DNA of 49,754 nucleotides from Xanthomonas codiaei (GTDB lineage: Bacteria > Pseudomonadota > Gammaproteobacteria > Xanthomonadales > Xanthomonadaceae). The DNA is taken from contig NZ_MDEC01000036.1 of assembly GCF_002939785.1 (NCBI RefSeq), positions 1 to 49,754 of the forward strand, given 5' to 3'. The position numbers and the translations under genes were made by a program. Each line of letters begins with the position of its first letter. Positions within the stretch are counted from its first letter, which is position 1. The notes beneath the pieces are model-generated. The model saw only the letters and a program-made list of their open reading frames with translations. It did no database searches and was not told the origin of the DNA. Below, piece after piece: positions 30,250 to 39,755 of the stretch.

Positions 30250-30339
30250 CGCCGCGCTTACGATTCGCCACGGTGGCGCAACCCGCACGCGCGCGTGCGG
30301 CAACCACTGCACCACCGGCCACCAGGCGCTGTCGGTCCG

Positions 30340-32847
30340 CTAGGTCGGCGAGGTCGGCGCGCTGTCCTGTCCGTCGCGCGCTTCGGCCACGCCGGCGCGG
30401 CTGAAGCGGATTTCCTGCGGCGACTGCAGTGCGATGCCGGCACTGGTCATGCGCTGCAAGAGCGCGAAGAACAGCTCGCTGCGCACGCCATAGGCATCGC
30501 GTGGACTGCTGACGTAGGCGAACGAGTTGAAGTTGATGTGGCCGCCGGCCAGCGAATCGATGAACACCGAGGGCGCCGGCTCGGCCAGCACCTTGGCGTG
30601 TTCGGCAAACAGGGTCAGCAGCATGTCGCGCACCTTGGCCGCATCGGCTTCCAGCGGCACGGAGAACTGCAGCTGCACCCGACCCATCGGGTTGGAGAGC
30701 GTCATGTTGCGCACGCTCTTGGTGATCAGCTCCGAGTTGGGCACGATCAGGGTGGAACGATCGCCCACCTGGATCTCGGTCGCGCGCACGCTGATCCTGC
30801 GCACATCGCCCTCCTGGTCGCCGATGCGTACCCAGTCGCCGATCTTGACCGGCCGCTCGGCCAGCAGGATCAGGCCGGAGACGAAGTTCTGCGTGATCGC
30901 CTGCAAACCGAATCCGATACCCACCGACAACGCGCTCAACACCAGCGCCAACCGCTTCAGGTCCAGGCCCAGCGCAGTCAGTCCCCACACCACCACCACC
31001 AGCCAGCCGAGATAGCGCGCCACCGTGCTGATCGAATTGCGCGCGCCCGCATCCAGCTCGGTCTTGGGCAGATAGGTGTTGAGCAGCCACTGCTGCACCA
31101 CGTGCACCACGCCCAGCCCCAGGAAGAACACCAGCAGCGCGCGCGTCACCGCGGCCGGCGTGATGGTGAGCTCGTTGCCGATCTTGATGCCGTGCGAAAC
31201 GTTCTCGACCCAACCGGTCACCGCCGACAGATTGGCGCCGAAAGGCGTCACCAGGGCCGCGATTCCCAGCAGGATCAACAGCACGCGCAGCACCGCCGAC
31301 AGCAACAGGCCCAGTTGCACCAGACGCCCGCTACCCACGCCGGAGGCATGCGACAGCGCGCGACTGAAGCGACCCTCGGGCTTGAAGACCCAGGTCAGCA
31401 GATCGTCGGCGAACACCACCAGCAGCCCGAGCAGGCTGCAGATCAGGGTGATCCAGATGATCTGGCGCGCGATGAACAACGACAGGTTGAGATAGCCGAA
31501 CAGGGCCGCCAGCAGCGACACGATCACCGCCACATGCCCCAGCAGGCGAATCAGCACGATGAACCCGCCGCCACGCGACACCACCGGCGGCGGCTCGCTG
31601 CTATCGGGGTCGGCGGCCCCGGCGCTGGCGGCGCGTGCGCGCAACGACAGGCTCAGGCCAGCCAGTGCCGACAGGATCAGGCCCGCATACAACAGGGCGG
31701 CGACCGCGTCGGTCGCAGTGGTCGCCGCGGCACTGGTGCGCGCCACCTCGTTGAACTTCATCGCCATGCCGCTGAACCAGATCACCGCTGCGGTGGCCAG
31801 GCAATGCACGCGCAGGCGATCGACCGTGGCGTCGTCCAGCGGGAACAGGCGCCAACTGGGCTGATGCTTCATCAGCAGGCTGGCGCTGAGCGAACCGACA
31901 AAAGCGGCGACGAAACTGATGATGACCAGCGTATCGAGCAACTCGTCCAGATCGGGTGGCAGCGCGGCGATCGCGCGCACGCTTTCGGCCAGTGCCCAGG
32001 CTGCCGTGCCCAGGCTGAGCGTGCCCACCAGCAGAAACCACAAGGCCAGTCCGGAACGTCGCAACCGCCCGCCCGGCGCGCGCGAGGCGGCGTAGCGCCG
32101 GCCGAGATGGCGCAGAAAGATGCGCAGCGGCAATGCCAGCAGCAGCGCGATCATCGCGCCGGTCACCAGTCCGCCGACGCCTTGGGCGGCGATACCGGCG
32201 TTGAGCACCTGGGCGGCCTCGTCGTTCACGGCCTGCAACCGCGCGCGGTCGTCCGGCCATTGCCGGGCGATCTGGCTCCATAGCGCCGGCGACAATGGCG
32301 AGGCGACGCGTGTGGACAGCTGCACACTGAACAACTGTGCGCGCCTGTGTTCCAGGCGGTCAGCCAGTTCACCGGCTTCGGAGGCCAGCAGATTGGCGCG
32401 CTTGAGCTCCGCGTCCAGCTTGTTCTTTTCGTTCGCCAGCGCTTTACGCTGCTTTTTCAGGTCGCTCGGGTCAGTGGCCTGCTCCACCCCCAAGCCATCC
32501 AGACGCACGCTCAGCTGCTTGAGCGGCGCATCCAGCTGACGTGCCAGGTCCTGTGTCTGCCGTTGTGCCGCGGTGACCTGGTCGGTCAGCTTGCGCAGCA
32601 GGTCGGTGTCGGCTTTTTCCAGCCCGGCCTCGCCCTGGTCCAGCACCTTCTGCGCGTCATCCAGCTGGGTCTGCGCGGTCTCCAGCAACGTGACCTCGTC
32701 CTGGGCCAGCACGCCACCGGCGCAGACCAGCCAAAGGCCACAGCACAGCAACACACGCAGCAACGAACCCGAGCGGACAAGCGGAGCGAAGCGGAATTCG
32801 GACACAGGCAGGCATCTGGCAGGCGCGCGGCCGCGCGGTGCCGGCAT
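30340..32847 (-). CDS. MscS-type mechanosensitive channel with DUF3772 N-terminus (MscK/YbdG-like)
   Basis: The ~835-residue protein has a signal peptide near LLCCGLWLVCAGGVLAQ, then a long periplasmic coiled-coil region (about residues 50-190). About ten hydrophobic segments follow, then the MscS core: a pore helix in LSALSVGIGFGLQAITQNFV, the beta domain (RPVKIGDWVRIGDQEGDV, VPNSELI) and a cytoplasmic alpha/beta domain. Such channels open under hypo-osmotic shock. ATG at 32847 has GGGAGGG upstream but at long spacing; GTG at 32815 is possible. It stands divergent from the hpf-like gene. Confidence 0.87.
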   Translation of the reverse strand: MPAPRGRAPARCLPVSEFRFAPLVRSGSLLRVLLCCGLWLVCAGGVLAQDEVTLLETAQTQLDDAQKVLDQGEAGLEKADTDLLRKLTDQVTAAQRQTQDLARQLDAPLKQLSVRLDGLGVEQATDPSDLKKQRKALANEKNKLDAELKRANLLASEAGELADRLEHRRAQLFSVQLSTRVASPLSPALWSQIARQWPDDRARLQAVNDEAAQVLNAGIAAQGVGGLVTGAMIALLLALPLRIFLRHLGRRYAASRAPGGRLRRSGLALWFLLVGTLSLGTAAWALAESVRAIAALPPDLDELLDTLVIISFVAAFVGSLSASLLMKHQPSWRLFPLDDATVDRLRVHCLATAAVIWFSGMAMKFNEVARTSAAATTATDAVAALLYAGLILSALAGLSLSLRARAASAGAADPDSSEPPPVVSRGGGFIVLIRLLGHVAVIVSLLAALFGYLNLSLFIARQIIWITLICSLLGLLVVFADDLLTWVFKPEGRFSRALSHASGVGSGRLVQLGLLLSAVLRVLLILLGIAALVTPFGANLSAVTGWVENVSHGIKIGNELTITPAAVTRALLVFFLGLGVVHVVQQWLLNTYLPKTELDAGARNSISTVARYLGWLVVVVWGLTALGLDLKRLALVLSALSVGIGFGLQAITQNFVSGLILLAERPVKIGDWVRIGDQEGDVRRISVRATEIQVGDRSTLIVPNSELITKSVRNMTLSNPMGRVQLQFSVPLEADAAKVRDMLLTLFAEHAKVLAEPAPSVFIDSLAGGHINFNSFAYVSSPRDAYGVRSELFFALLQRMTSAGIALQSPQEIRFSRAGVAEARDGQDSAPTSPT

Positions 32848-33281
32848 CTTAAGCCACCCTCCCGGCCGGGCCGAGGCCTGCGGCGGCGGCGATTCATGCA
32901 GACGCAAGCGGCACGATCCCACTGCGCACGTCCTGCGCCATACCGCCGCCTGCCGCCACATGTCCGCAAGACATCTCCAAGGCGGGCATGGCAACACGAC
33001 CAGCCGCAATGCGCGATCCAGGTCGCCCCTCGCCCGCCAGGCGGCGGGCGCAGCCACTGCCTGACGTCCCAGGCACCCTTGCACACTGCGACCTCGAGCG
33101 CGCTGTCGACGCTCGCCTGACGATCGCTCGCTACATCCAGTGAGCCACGTTCGATTGCCACCGCGCAGCCAACCCGCGCATGAACATGCGACGCCTTGTC
33201 ACCTTGCGGCAACACCGGGCTATCGCAGAATCGAGCTACCGCTGCGGCAGACGCAGTGGATGACCGCGAAGGAGACACGCT
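32848..33281. other. 434-bp divergent region
   Basis: This lies between the mechanosensitive channel gene and the hpf-like gene and should hold both promoters. Frames crossing it have no start signals, and no repeat or operator was recognised. Confidence 0.4.
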
Positions 33282-33623
33282 ATGCAGATTCAGATCCAGA
33301 CCGACAAGCACGTGCCGCACGACCCGTCCGTCGTGCAGCATGTCGAGAAGACCTGCACCGCCCAGCTGGCGCATTTTGCCAACGACATCACCCGCGTCGA
33401 CGTGCATCTGCGCGACGAGAACGGCCAACGCGGCGGCGCAGCGGATCGAACCTGCAGTATCGAAGCACACGTCGCCGGCCTGCCGCCGATCGCCGCGACC
33501 AACAGCGCCGAAACCACGGCCTCGGCCGTGACCGGAGCAGCACGCAAGCTCCGCACCGCCATCGAACACGCTCGCGGCAAGCAGCACGCACGGGCCACGG
33601 CGCCGGCACCCGACAACCTCTGA
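33282..33623 (+). CDS. HPF/RaiA-family ribosome-associated protein
   Basis: The 113-residue protein begins MQIQIQTDKHVPHDPSVVQH, then a helix-strand pattern (FANDITRVDVHLRDENGQRG; RTCSIEAHVAGLPPIA; ASAVTGAARKLRTAIEH) typical of the small HPF/RaiA-like group that binds ribosomes in stress or stationary phase. The length fits the short class without a C-terminal dimerisation domain. A strong GAAGGAGA lies just upstream of the ATG. A hairpin follows the stop. Confidence 0.8.
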   Translation: MQIQIQTDKHVPHDPSVVQHVEKTCTAQLAHFANDITRVDVHLRDENGQRGGAADRTCSIEAHVAGLPPIAATNSAETTASAVTGAARKLRTAIEHARGKQHARATAPAPDNL

Positions 33624-33631
33624 TGCGCCGC

Positions 33632-33663
33632 ACCGGCAGGGCACGACAGCGTGCCCTGCGGTG
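33632..33663 (+). terminator. Hairpin after the hpf-like gene
   Basis: GCAGGGCACG (33636-33645) pairs with CGTGCCCTGC (33650-33659) over the loop ACAG, with ACC/GGT pairs extending it beyond a bulge. It lies 12 bases after the stop. There is no T-run, so it is a terminator-like or 3'-end-protecting hairpin rather than a textbook terminator. Confidence 0.55.
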
Positions 33664-34398
33664 CACATGCACTTGCGCCGCCAACTCGCCGGCATACTCA
33701 CCGCACCAGCGCAGCAAGCACTCCATCGACGCGGCCGGCATCCAGGGCCGTCGCTCAAGACAACCGCATCCCGGTCCGCGGGTTGATCCTGCGGCAGCTT
33801 CCTCTAGTCACGGCAGTGCCGACACCTGCCGCCAGCACCGCGCGCCCAGGCAAGGCAAGGGCCGGCCATCCAGGCGGACGCAGGATCGGATTTTGAATCG
33901 CCCTAAGGTTGCTGCTGGCGCCATGACGCATCGCGGGCTGCCGATCATGATCGGCGGCGATTTCAAGCCATTCGTGCCGGTCGACGTCCGGACCAAACAT
34001 CCGGGACGTCCAGCCTGAGTCTCATGCGTGGTGCCATGCGCATGCCGATGCCATGCGAGCCCATCGCCTGCGGAGTCCATCGCTCCCGGACAGGCCGTTG
34101 CGCGAGCGTCTTGAGGGCTGGGGCTATCAAGCATCCTCGTGGGAGCGCCGGCCCAGCCGCATGCGCGTCCCTGCGTCATGCCATCGCACAGGACACTGGT
34201 TGCACGTTGCTGCGGGATCCTGGCCGCACCAGACGTCCTGCATCCACTGCCCGCCGATCAGACGCGTGAGGTTGAAGCACGTCAGTGCCACCTCGTCGAT
34301 GGAACCTGCCCACCACGCGGACGCAAGGGTTAGCCCGCCGGGAGCGGTGCGCATGGAAACAGCCAGCCGTGGTGTTCCCTGTGCAGTGGCGCGACAAC
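33664..34398. other. About 735 bp without a convincing gene, left flank of the lasso locus
   Basis: Reading frames on both strands lack ribosome binding sites and recognisable domains. Short direct words (ATGCG/ATGCC) recur around 34021-34070. This may be a decayed region at the border between core chromosome and the lasso locus. Confidence 0.4.
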
Positions 34399-34434
34399 TG
34401 TTATATAATAACAATCATTGGTTACAACATAACA
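34399..34434 (+). promoter_or_regulatory. Tandem 15-bp palindromic operators upstream of the TonB receptor
   Basis: Site 1, TGTTATATAATAACA (34399-34413), has perfect 6-bp arms. Site 2, GGTTACAACATAACA (34420-34434), is a weaker match to the same TGTTAY-N3-RTAACA pattern. The centres are 21 bp apart, two helical turns. TATAAT (34404-34409), a perfect -10, lies inside site 1, so a bound repressor would block transcription. Site 1 matches the gammaproteobacterial Zur consensus TGTTATAnTATAACA at 13 of 14 fixed positions. Related copies are at 43365 and 47769. Confidence 0.7.
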
Positions 34435-34490
34435 TTGCCGCACAGCGTCCAGCTGCGGCCACTCGCCTTGCACAGACACCACCTTCCCGT

Positions 34491-36905
34491 ATGAAAAATC
34501 GTTCCGTCATCAGGTCGCCCGGGTTGCTGGCGGCAGGCATCATCGCCCTGGCTTGCACGGCGGCACCGCTGCAGGCGCAGCAGCGCGACAGCGTCGATAC
34601 GAGCGATCTCGGCCAAGACACGGATGCGGCGTCTACGGATACGGCGTCTGGCGAGCAGGCAACCACGCTCGCACCGGTGCTGGTGACAGGCAGCCATATC
34701 CGCCAAGGCGCGGCAGGCGGCGCGTCACCAGTCATCGTGTTCGAAAAGCAGGCCATCGAGCGTGTCGGCGTTGCAACACTGCAGCAGTTCTTCGAGAAGC
34801 TTCCGCAGAACTTCGGCGGCGGCGCCAACGGCGCCAATGTCGCCAACCTGGGGCTGGACCGCGACACCGGGAGCAACTTCGGCCAAGGCACCTCGATCAA
34901 TCTGCGCAGTCTGGGGACCGGTACCACCTTGACGCTGATCAATGGTCACCGGGTGGCGTCGTCCAACCGCTATCAGTATGTGGACGTGTCGTTGATACCG
35001 CTCAGCGCGGTGGAGCGCGTGGAAATCCTCACCGATGGTGCGTCCGCCATCTATGGTGCCGATGCGGTCGGTGGCGTGGTCAACATCATCCTGCGCAGCG
35101 ACTTCACCGGATACGAAACCGCAGTGCGTGCCGGCACGACCACATCCGGGGGCATGCAGGAATACCAGGCGTCGCAGGCCGGTGGCTGGGCCTGGGATGG
35201 TGGCCATTTGCTGGCTACCTACGAATTCCTGAAGCAGGACAACCTGTCGGCAACTGATCGCGATTTTTCCAAGGACGTGACCGTCACGCCCTACGATCTG
35301 TATCCGGGGTCCAGGCGCCACAGCGTGTATATCGATGCGGGCCAGCAACTGAGCCAGGCGCTGTCGCTTGCGGTGACAGGCTCATTCGCCAAGCGCGCCA
35401 TGGACACCACCATTTCCGGAACCGCCGATGAAACCCACCTGTTTCCCCGGACACGGCAGTTCGACCTGTTCGCCGGATTGACGCTGGACCTGCCACGCCA
35501 GTGGCAGGCCCGCCTGCAGGGCGGATGGGGCAGGAATACGGTGCGCTACGAGCGCACGACCATTGCGGGCACCTCCGCCATCACGGCGCGCCCGACGGAC
35601 ATGCGCTCTGACACACGCTATCTGGAACTGATCGCCGACGGCGAACTGATCTCCCTGCCCGCCGGTGCCGCGCACGCGGCCGTGGGTGCCAGCGTGCGAC
35701 GCGATGGCTACGATTTCTACGATTACCGCGGCCTGGAGAAACCCTTCGACGTGCATCGCACGATCCGGTCGGCGTTCGCGGAGTTGAACGTGCCGCTGCT
35801 GAGCGACCTGCCTGGCGTCCGCGCGCTGTCACTGACGGCCGCAGCGCGCTACGACGACTACAGCGACGTCGGTTCCACCCTCAATCCCAAGTTCGGACTG
35901 CTGTGGGAGGTGGCCGATGGGCTGTCATTGCGGGGCACCTACGGACGCTCCTACCGCGCCCCGGTGTATCAGGACATGCAACCCAACAACACCGCTGTGG
36001 TCGCCCGTATTCCCAATCCCGCTGCCGCCAGTGGACGTACCGTGCTGCTGATGCTCGCCAACGGCAACCCCGATCTGGGCCCGGAACGCGCCAGGACCTG
36101 GACCGGCGGCGTGTCGTTTGCGCCCCGCGCCGTCCCCGGGCTGAAGATCGATGCCAACTACTACCGCATCACTTACCAGGACCGCATCGACAGCGGGTTC
36201 GCGGGCAGTTTCCCTTCGCTGTTCCTGGGGCCGACGGCGGCCTACGCCGATATTCTGACCTTTGCGCCGACGCAGGAGCAGATCCGCAACGCCAGCCAGA
36301 TCGGCCTGGACGGGCTTGGCTTGTTCCTCTCGCAGGTCGGCCCGTTCGCGCTTGCCCCGGGAACCGACCAGACCAGTACCGAGGTCATACTCGACAACCG
36401 CTTCCGCAACAACGCCTCCACTGCACAACGCGGAGTCGATCTGGATGCGTCCTATGCCTTCGATGCCGGCCAGACCAGCATGGCGATCAACCTGGCCGGG
36501 CAGTACATCATCGACTCCACGCGCCGGGTGACCAGCACCGCGCCGGAAGTGGAGGCGTTCAACGCCGTCTACCTACCGATCGATCTGAAGCTGCGCGGCG
36601 GGCTGACCGCGACGCGGCACCAGGCATCGGGCGGGGTATTCGTCAACTACGCCGACAACTATCGTGACCCGGCCAACCTGCGCGATCGGCATGTGGCCTC
36701 CTGGACCACGGTGGATGTGAACCTTGCCTACCGGTTTGGCGCCGCGTCCGGCATGCAGGACCAGACCCGTGTGGCCCTGAACGTGCAAAACCTTCTTGAT
36801 CGCGATCCGCCCTTCGTCGTCAACGGCATCAATACCGGTTATGACCCGACCAATGCCACTGCCTTGGGGCGCTTTGTGTCCCTGACGCTGACCCATCAGT
36901 GGTAA
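34491..36905 (+). CDS. TonB-dependent outer-membrane receptor of the lasso peptide locus
   Basis: The 804-residue protein starts with a signal peptide (MKNRSVIRSPGLLAAGIIAL, then ACTAAPLQA). The plug domain begins at APVLVTGSHIRQG and includes LTLINGHRVA, VDVSLIPLSAVERVEIL and DGASAIYGADAVGGVVNI. The barrel ends VSLTLTHQW with the usual aromatic C-terminus. There is no STN signalling domain and no sigma/anti-sigma pair nearby, so surface signalling is unlikely. ATG at 34491 fits the signal peptide; the ribosome binding site is poor and the upstream in-frame sequence contains the operators. I infer uptake of the locus product, probably as a ligand complex; the ligand is untested. Confidence 0.9.
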   Translation: MKNRSVIRSPGLLAAGIIALACTAAPLQAQQRDSVDTSDLGQDTDAASTDTASGEQATTLAPVLVTGSHIRQGAAGGASPVIVFEKQAIERVGVATLQQFFEKLPQNFGGGANGANVANLGLDRDTGSNFGQGTSINLRSLGTGTTLTLINGHRVASSNRYQYVDVSLIPLSAVERVEILTDGASAIYGADAVGGVVNIILRSDFTGYETAVRAGTTTSGGMQEYQASQAGGWAWDGGHLLATYEFLKQDNLSATDRDFSKDVTVTPYDLYPGSRRHSVYIDAGQQLSQALSLAVTGSFAKRAMDTTISGTADETHLFPRTRQFDLFAGLTLDLPRQWQARLQGGWGRNTVRYERTTIAGTSAITARPTDMRSDTRYLELIADGELISLPAGAAHAAVGASVRRDGYDFYDYRGLEKPFDVHRTIRSAFAELNVPLLSDLPGVRALSLTAAARYDDYSDVGSTLNPKFGLLWEVADGLSLRGTYGRSYRAPVYQDMQPNNTAVVARIPNPAAASGRTVLLMLANGNPDLGPERARTWTGGVSFAPRAVPGLKIDANYYRITYQDRIDSGFAGSFPSLFLGPTAAYADILTFAPTQEQIRNASQIGLDGLGLFLSQVGPFALAPGTDQTSTEVILDNRFRNNASTAQRGVDLDASYAFDAGQTSMAINLAGQYIIDSTRRVTSTAPEVEAFNAVYLPIDLKLRGGLTATRHQASGGVFVNYADNYRDPANLRDRHVASWTTVDVNLAYRFGAASGMQDQTRVALNVQNLLDRDPPFVVNGINTGYDPTNATALGRFVSLTLTHQW

Positions 36906-36923
36906 TGCACGCAGGAGATGCGC

Positions 36924-38390
36924 ATGGCCGCCCACGCTGCCGATGACACCATGAGGGTGTCCGCGCTGTCGCAGACACGCGGTGTCCTCGCAGCCCAGCT
37001 CACCGTGATGTGGCGCGAGCGACGCGTGGCGTGGCTGGCGCTCGTGGCGGTGATCCTGGCCTGCACCTCGGCGGGTACCAGCGCTGTCCACCTGGCGGCG
37101 CAGGCGCGCGAGCGGCAGGCCGTGGCCGCAGAAGAAGCCCGCTTGTGGAACCACCAGGGCACGATCGATCCGCATGCGGCCGCGCACGTCGGCCGGGCGA
37201 TCCCCGCGCCGGTCCGCCCGCTGGCGAGCTTCGATCCAGGGGTGTCGAAGGTGGTTGGCACCTCGGTGTTCATCGAAGGCCATGCACAGAACCCGGCGCG
37301 TCACCGGCCGATCGAGCAAGGCGCCGCGCTGAGCCGCTTCGATGGATTTTCCGCCGCATGGGCGTTGCAGGTGATCGCACCGCTGCTGCTCATCCTGGCC
37401 GGCTTTTCCAGCATGTCCGGCGATGTGGCCCGCGAACGCCTGCGCCAGGAGCTGGCGGCCGGCGGCGCAACCACCGCCCTGGTCGGCGGCCGGCTGCTCG
37501 CCCTGGCTGCCGTCGGCGGCCTGCTCGCGCTTCCCCTGCTCGGCGCTAGCCTGCCTGCCATCCTCCTGCAGGAGGCCGGCGCTGCCACAGTGAGCGCCGT
37601 GCTGGCCATGGCGGTCGGCTACCTGCTCTACCTGCTGGCGTTCTGCGCGTTGACAACTGCAATCTCGGGGTTGTGCCGGTCGGCACGCACGTCGCTGGTG
37701 ATCTTGCTGTGCTTCTGGGTCGTGGCCACCCTGCTCGCCCCCCGGATGGCGCCCGCGGTGGCCGAGAGCCTGGTGCCCACCCCGTCCGCGCCGGCCTTCC
37801 GGGCGGCGGTCAGCGAAGAAGCCGAACGTGGGGTCGATGGCCACGACCCGGCCGACGTGCGCCTGGAAGCCCTCAAGGCCGAGTTGCTGGAACGCTACGC
37901 CGTCGACAGCGTTGACAAGCTGCCGGTGAACTTCAGGGGCGTCGCGCTGGAATTTGCCGAGAACAATTCCACCCGGACCTATGCGCGGCATTTCGAACGT
38001 CTCTACACCGCGTATCGGCAGCAGGAGCAGGTGCAGCGCGCGCTCGCCGCCCTGTCGCCGACGCTCGCGTTGCAGCCGTGGTCACGCGCATTCGCCGAAA
38101 CCGACTTCGCCGCCCATCTGACCTATCTACGCGGCGTGGAAGACTATCGCTACCGGCTGATTCAGGCGCTGAGCCATGAGGTCAAGGCCCACAAGCCCGC
38201 ACCAGGCGCGCGCCACCATGTGGCCGATATCGCCAGCCTCACGCGTGCGGTCGCCTATACGCCGAAGGCGCAGACGCTGCCCGGCATCGCCGTGGCGCAG
38301 TTGCCCAATCTGCTCATCCTGCTCGGCTGGACGCTGTTGGGCCTGTGCCTGACGCTGCTGGCCGCTGCACGCCTGGGGACACGGGAATGA
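36924..38390 (+). CDS. ABC-2 permease with DUF3526-type domain, first subunit
   Basis: The 488-residue inner-membrane protein has an N-terminal membrane segment (WLALVAVILACTSAGTSAVH), a ~120-residue soluble loop, a cluster of hydrophobic segments (about 140-290), another soluble region with charged residues, and a C-terminal segment (LLILLGWTLLGLCLTLLAA). This layout is that of the ABC-2/DUF3526 permeases related to NosY/GldF. ATG at 36924 has AGGAG six bases upstream; an ATG at 36918 is in frame but inside that signal. Its stop overlaps the next gene's start (ATGA). It probably pairs with the next permease and the ATPase at 39756; whether it exports or protects is unknown. Confidence 0.82.
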   Translation: MAAHAADDTMRVSALSQTRGVLAAQLTVMWRERRVAWLALVAVILACTSAGTSAVHLAAQARERQAVAAEEARLWNHQGTIDPHAAAHVGRAIPAPVRPLASFDPGVSKVVGTSVFIEGHAQNPARHRPIEQGAALSRFDGFSAAWALQVIAPLLLILAGFSSMSGDVARERLRQELAAGGATTALVGGRLLALAAVGGLLALPLLGASLPAILLQEAGAATVSAVLAMAVGYLLYLLAFCALTTAISGLCRSARTSLVILLCFWVVATLLAPRMAPAVAESLVPTPSAPAFRAAVSEEAERGVDGHDPADVRLEALKAELLERYAVDSVDKLPVNFRGVALEFAENNSTRTYARHFERLYTAYRQQEQVQRALAALSPTLALQPWSRAFAETDFAAHLTYLRGVEDYRYRLIQALSHEVKAHKPAPGARHHVADIASLTRAVAYTPKAQTLPGIAVAQLPNLLILLGWTLLGLCLTLLAAARLGTRE

Positions 38391-39745
38391 GCAGCCTCGC
38401 CGTCGCCGGCTACGAGATGCGCCGCCTGCTGCGCGACCGTGCGCTGCTTGGCCTGCTGGTGCTGCTCGGCGCGCTTGCAAGCTATGCCGCCTGGAACGGC
38501 CGCGCGTGGGTGGACCAACGCATGGCGGCCATCGGGCTGCTCGCCGCCGAAGAGCACCAGATGCTCGCGCGTGCACGCAGCTTCGTTGGCACCGCGCCCT
38601 CGGTGCTGCCCCGTGTGCAGCCGGTGCTGCCACCGCGACCGATGGCCGCGGTGTCGGTCGGCCAGGCCGATGCCTATCCGTTCACCGCCGATGTGGTCGC
38701 GCTGGGAGATGCCACCACCTTGTTCAAGCGCGTCTGGGCCGATATCGGCAGCCCCACCGCCCGGGCGGCCGGACCCTTCGACCTGGCCTTCGTCATCGTC
38801 TTCCTGCTGCCGCCAGTCGTACTGGCCACCAGCTACGACCTGTGGTCGCGGGAGCGCGAACGCGGTATCGACGCCATGGTGCTGTCGCAACCGGTGGCGC
38901 TGGGCAGGCTGCTGGCGGTCAAGGCGCTGACGCGCGGGATGATCGTGCTGCTGCCCGCGACGACGATCGTGCTGGCCGCCGCGGCGTGGGCGGGTGCGCG
39001 CGCCCCGCTCGGGCTGGCCTGCCTGGCCCTGATCGTGCTGAGCTACGGGGCGTTCTGGCTGGCGGTCTCGGTGCTGATCGGCCTGCGCGCGCGGCGATCC
39101 ACCGAAGCGGCGATTGCCGCAGGGGCGATCTGGCTGCTGCTGGTGGTCATGGCGCCGTCGCTGACCTTGGCCGGGATCGATCTGCTGGCCCCCGCGCCGT
39201 CGGACCTGCGCTTTTCCACCGAGATCAAGGCGCGACTGACAACCCTGGCCGAACGCCAGCGCCTGCACCGCGCGGCCCATCCCACCCCGGTACGCTCGCC
39301 GGCCCCGACCCTGCCCGACCAGTTGCGCGACAGCTATGCCGACCTGCTTGCGACCGACCGCGCGTTGGCGCCGTTGCTTGCCGAGCACCGGCGCGCGCAG
39401 GACGCGCATCGCCAAGTGATGGATCGCGCACGGCTGCTGTTGCCGTCGGTGGCCGCCCAGGATGCGCTGGACCGCCTTGCCGGCGCCGATGCCGATCACG
39501 CGCTCGCCTTCCAGGACCAGGTCACCGTGTTCTGGCAGCAACGTCGGCGTCTGCACCAGGCCTATCTGGATCGCGATGCTCCGCAGACACTGGCCGAATA
39601 CGACACGTTGCCGCGTTTTGCCTTCCATGATCCCCCCGGCCCGCTGCGCCGCGGACTGCTCGCCGACCTTGCAGCGCTGTGCGGCGCCATCGGGCTGCTG
39701 CTTGTCGCCGCCTGGGCCATGCGCGGCCAATCGACCACGCCGTAA
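38387..39745 (+). CDS. ABC-2 permease, second subunit (DUF3526-like)
   Basis: The 452-residue membrane protein starts MSSLAVAGYEMRRLLRDRAL, the typical cytoplasmic N-terminus of ABC-2 permeases, followed by a first membrane helix and a periplasmic loop. A central helix bundle follows (AFVIVFLLPPVVLATSYDLW, then SRERERGIDAMVLSQPV, a coupling-helix-like segment), then a large soluble loop (about 285-415) and a C-terminal helix. It is translationally coupled to the first permease and followed by the ATPase gene 10 bp later. The paired permeases suggest a heterodimeric transporter. Confidence 0.82.
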   Translation: MSSLAVAGYEMRRLLRDRALLGLLVLLGALASYAAWNGRAWVDQRMAAIGLLAAEEHQMLARARSFVGTAPSVLPRVQPVLPPRPMAAVSVGQADAYPFTADVVALGDATTLFKRVWADIGSPTARAAGPFDLAFVIVFLLPPVVLATSYDLWSRERERGIDAMVLSQPVALGRLLAVKALTRGMIVLLPATTIVLAAAAWAGARAPLGLACLALIVLSYGAFWLAVSVLIGLRARRSTEAAIAAGAIWLLLVVMAPSLTLAGIDLLAPAPSDLRFSTEIKARLTTLAERQRLHRAAHPTPVRSPAPTLPDQLRDSYADLLATDRALAPLLAEHRRAQDAHRQVMDRARLLLPSVAAQDALDRLAGADADHALAFQDQVTVFWQQRRRLHQAYLDRDAPQTLAEYDTLPRFAFHDPPGPLRRGLLADLAALCGAIGLLLVAAWAMRGQSTTP

Positions 39746-39755
39746 GGAGCACCCT

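Noticed and set aside
30295..32283. 662-residue plus-strand frame rich in Gln/His/Arg
   Set aside because: Antisense of the MscS-type channel; composition is typical of a shadow frame.
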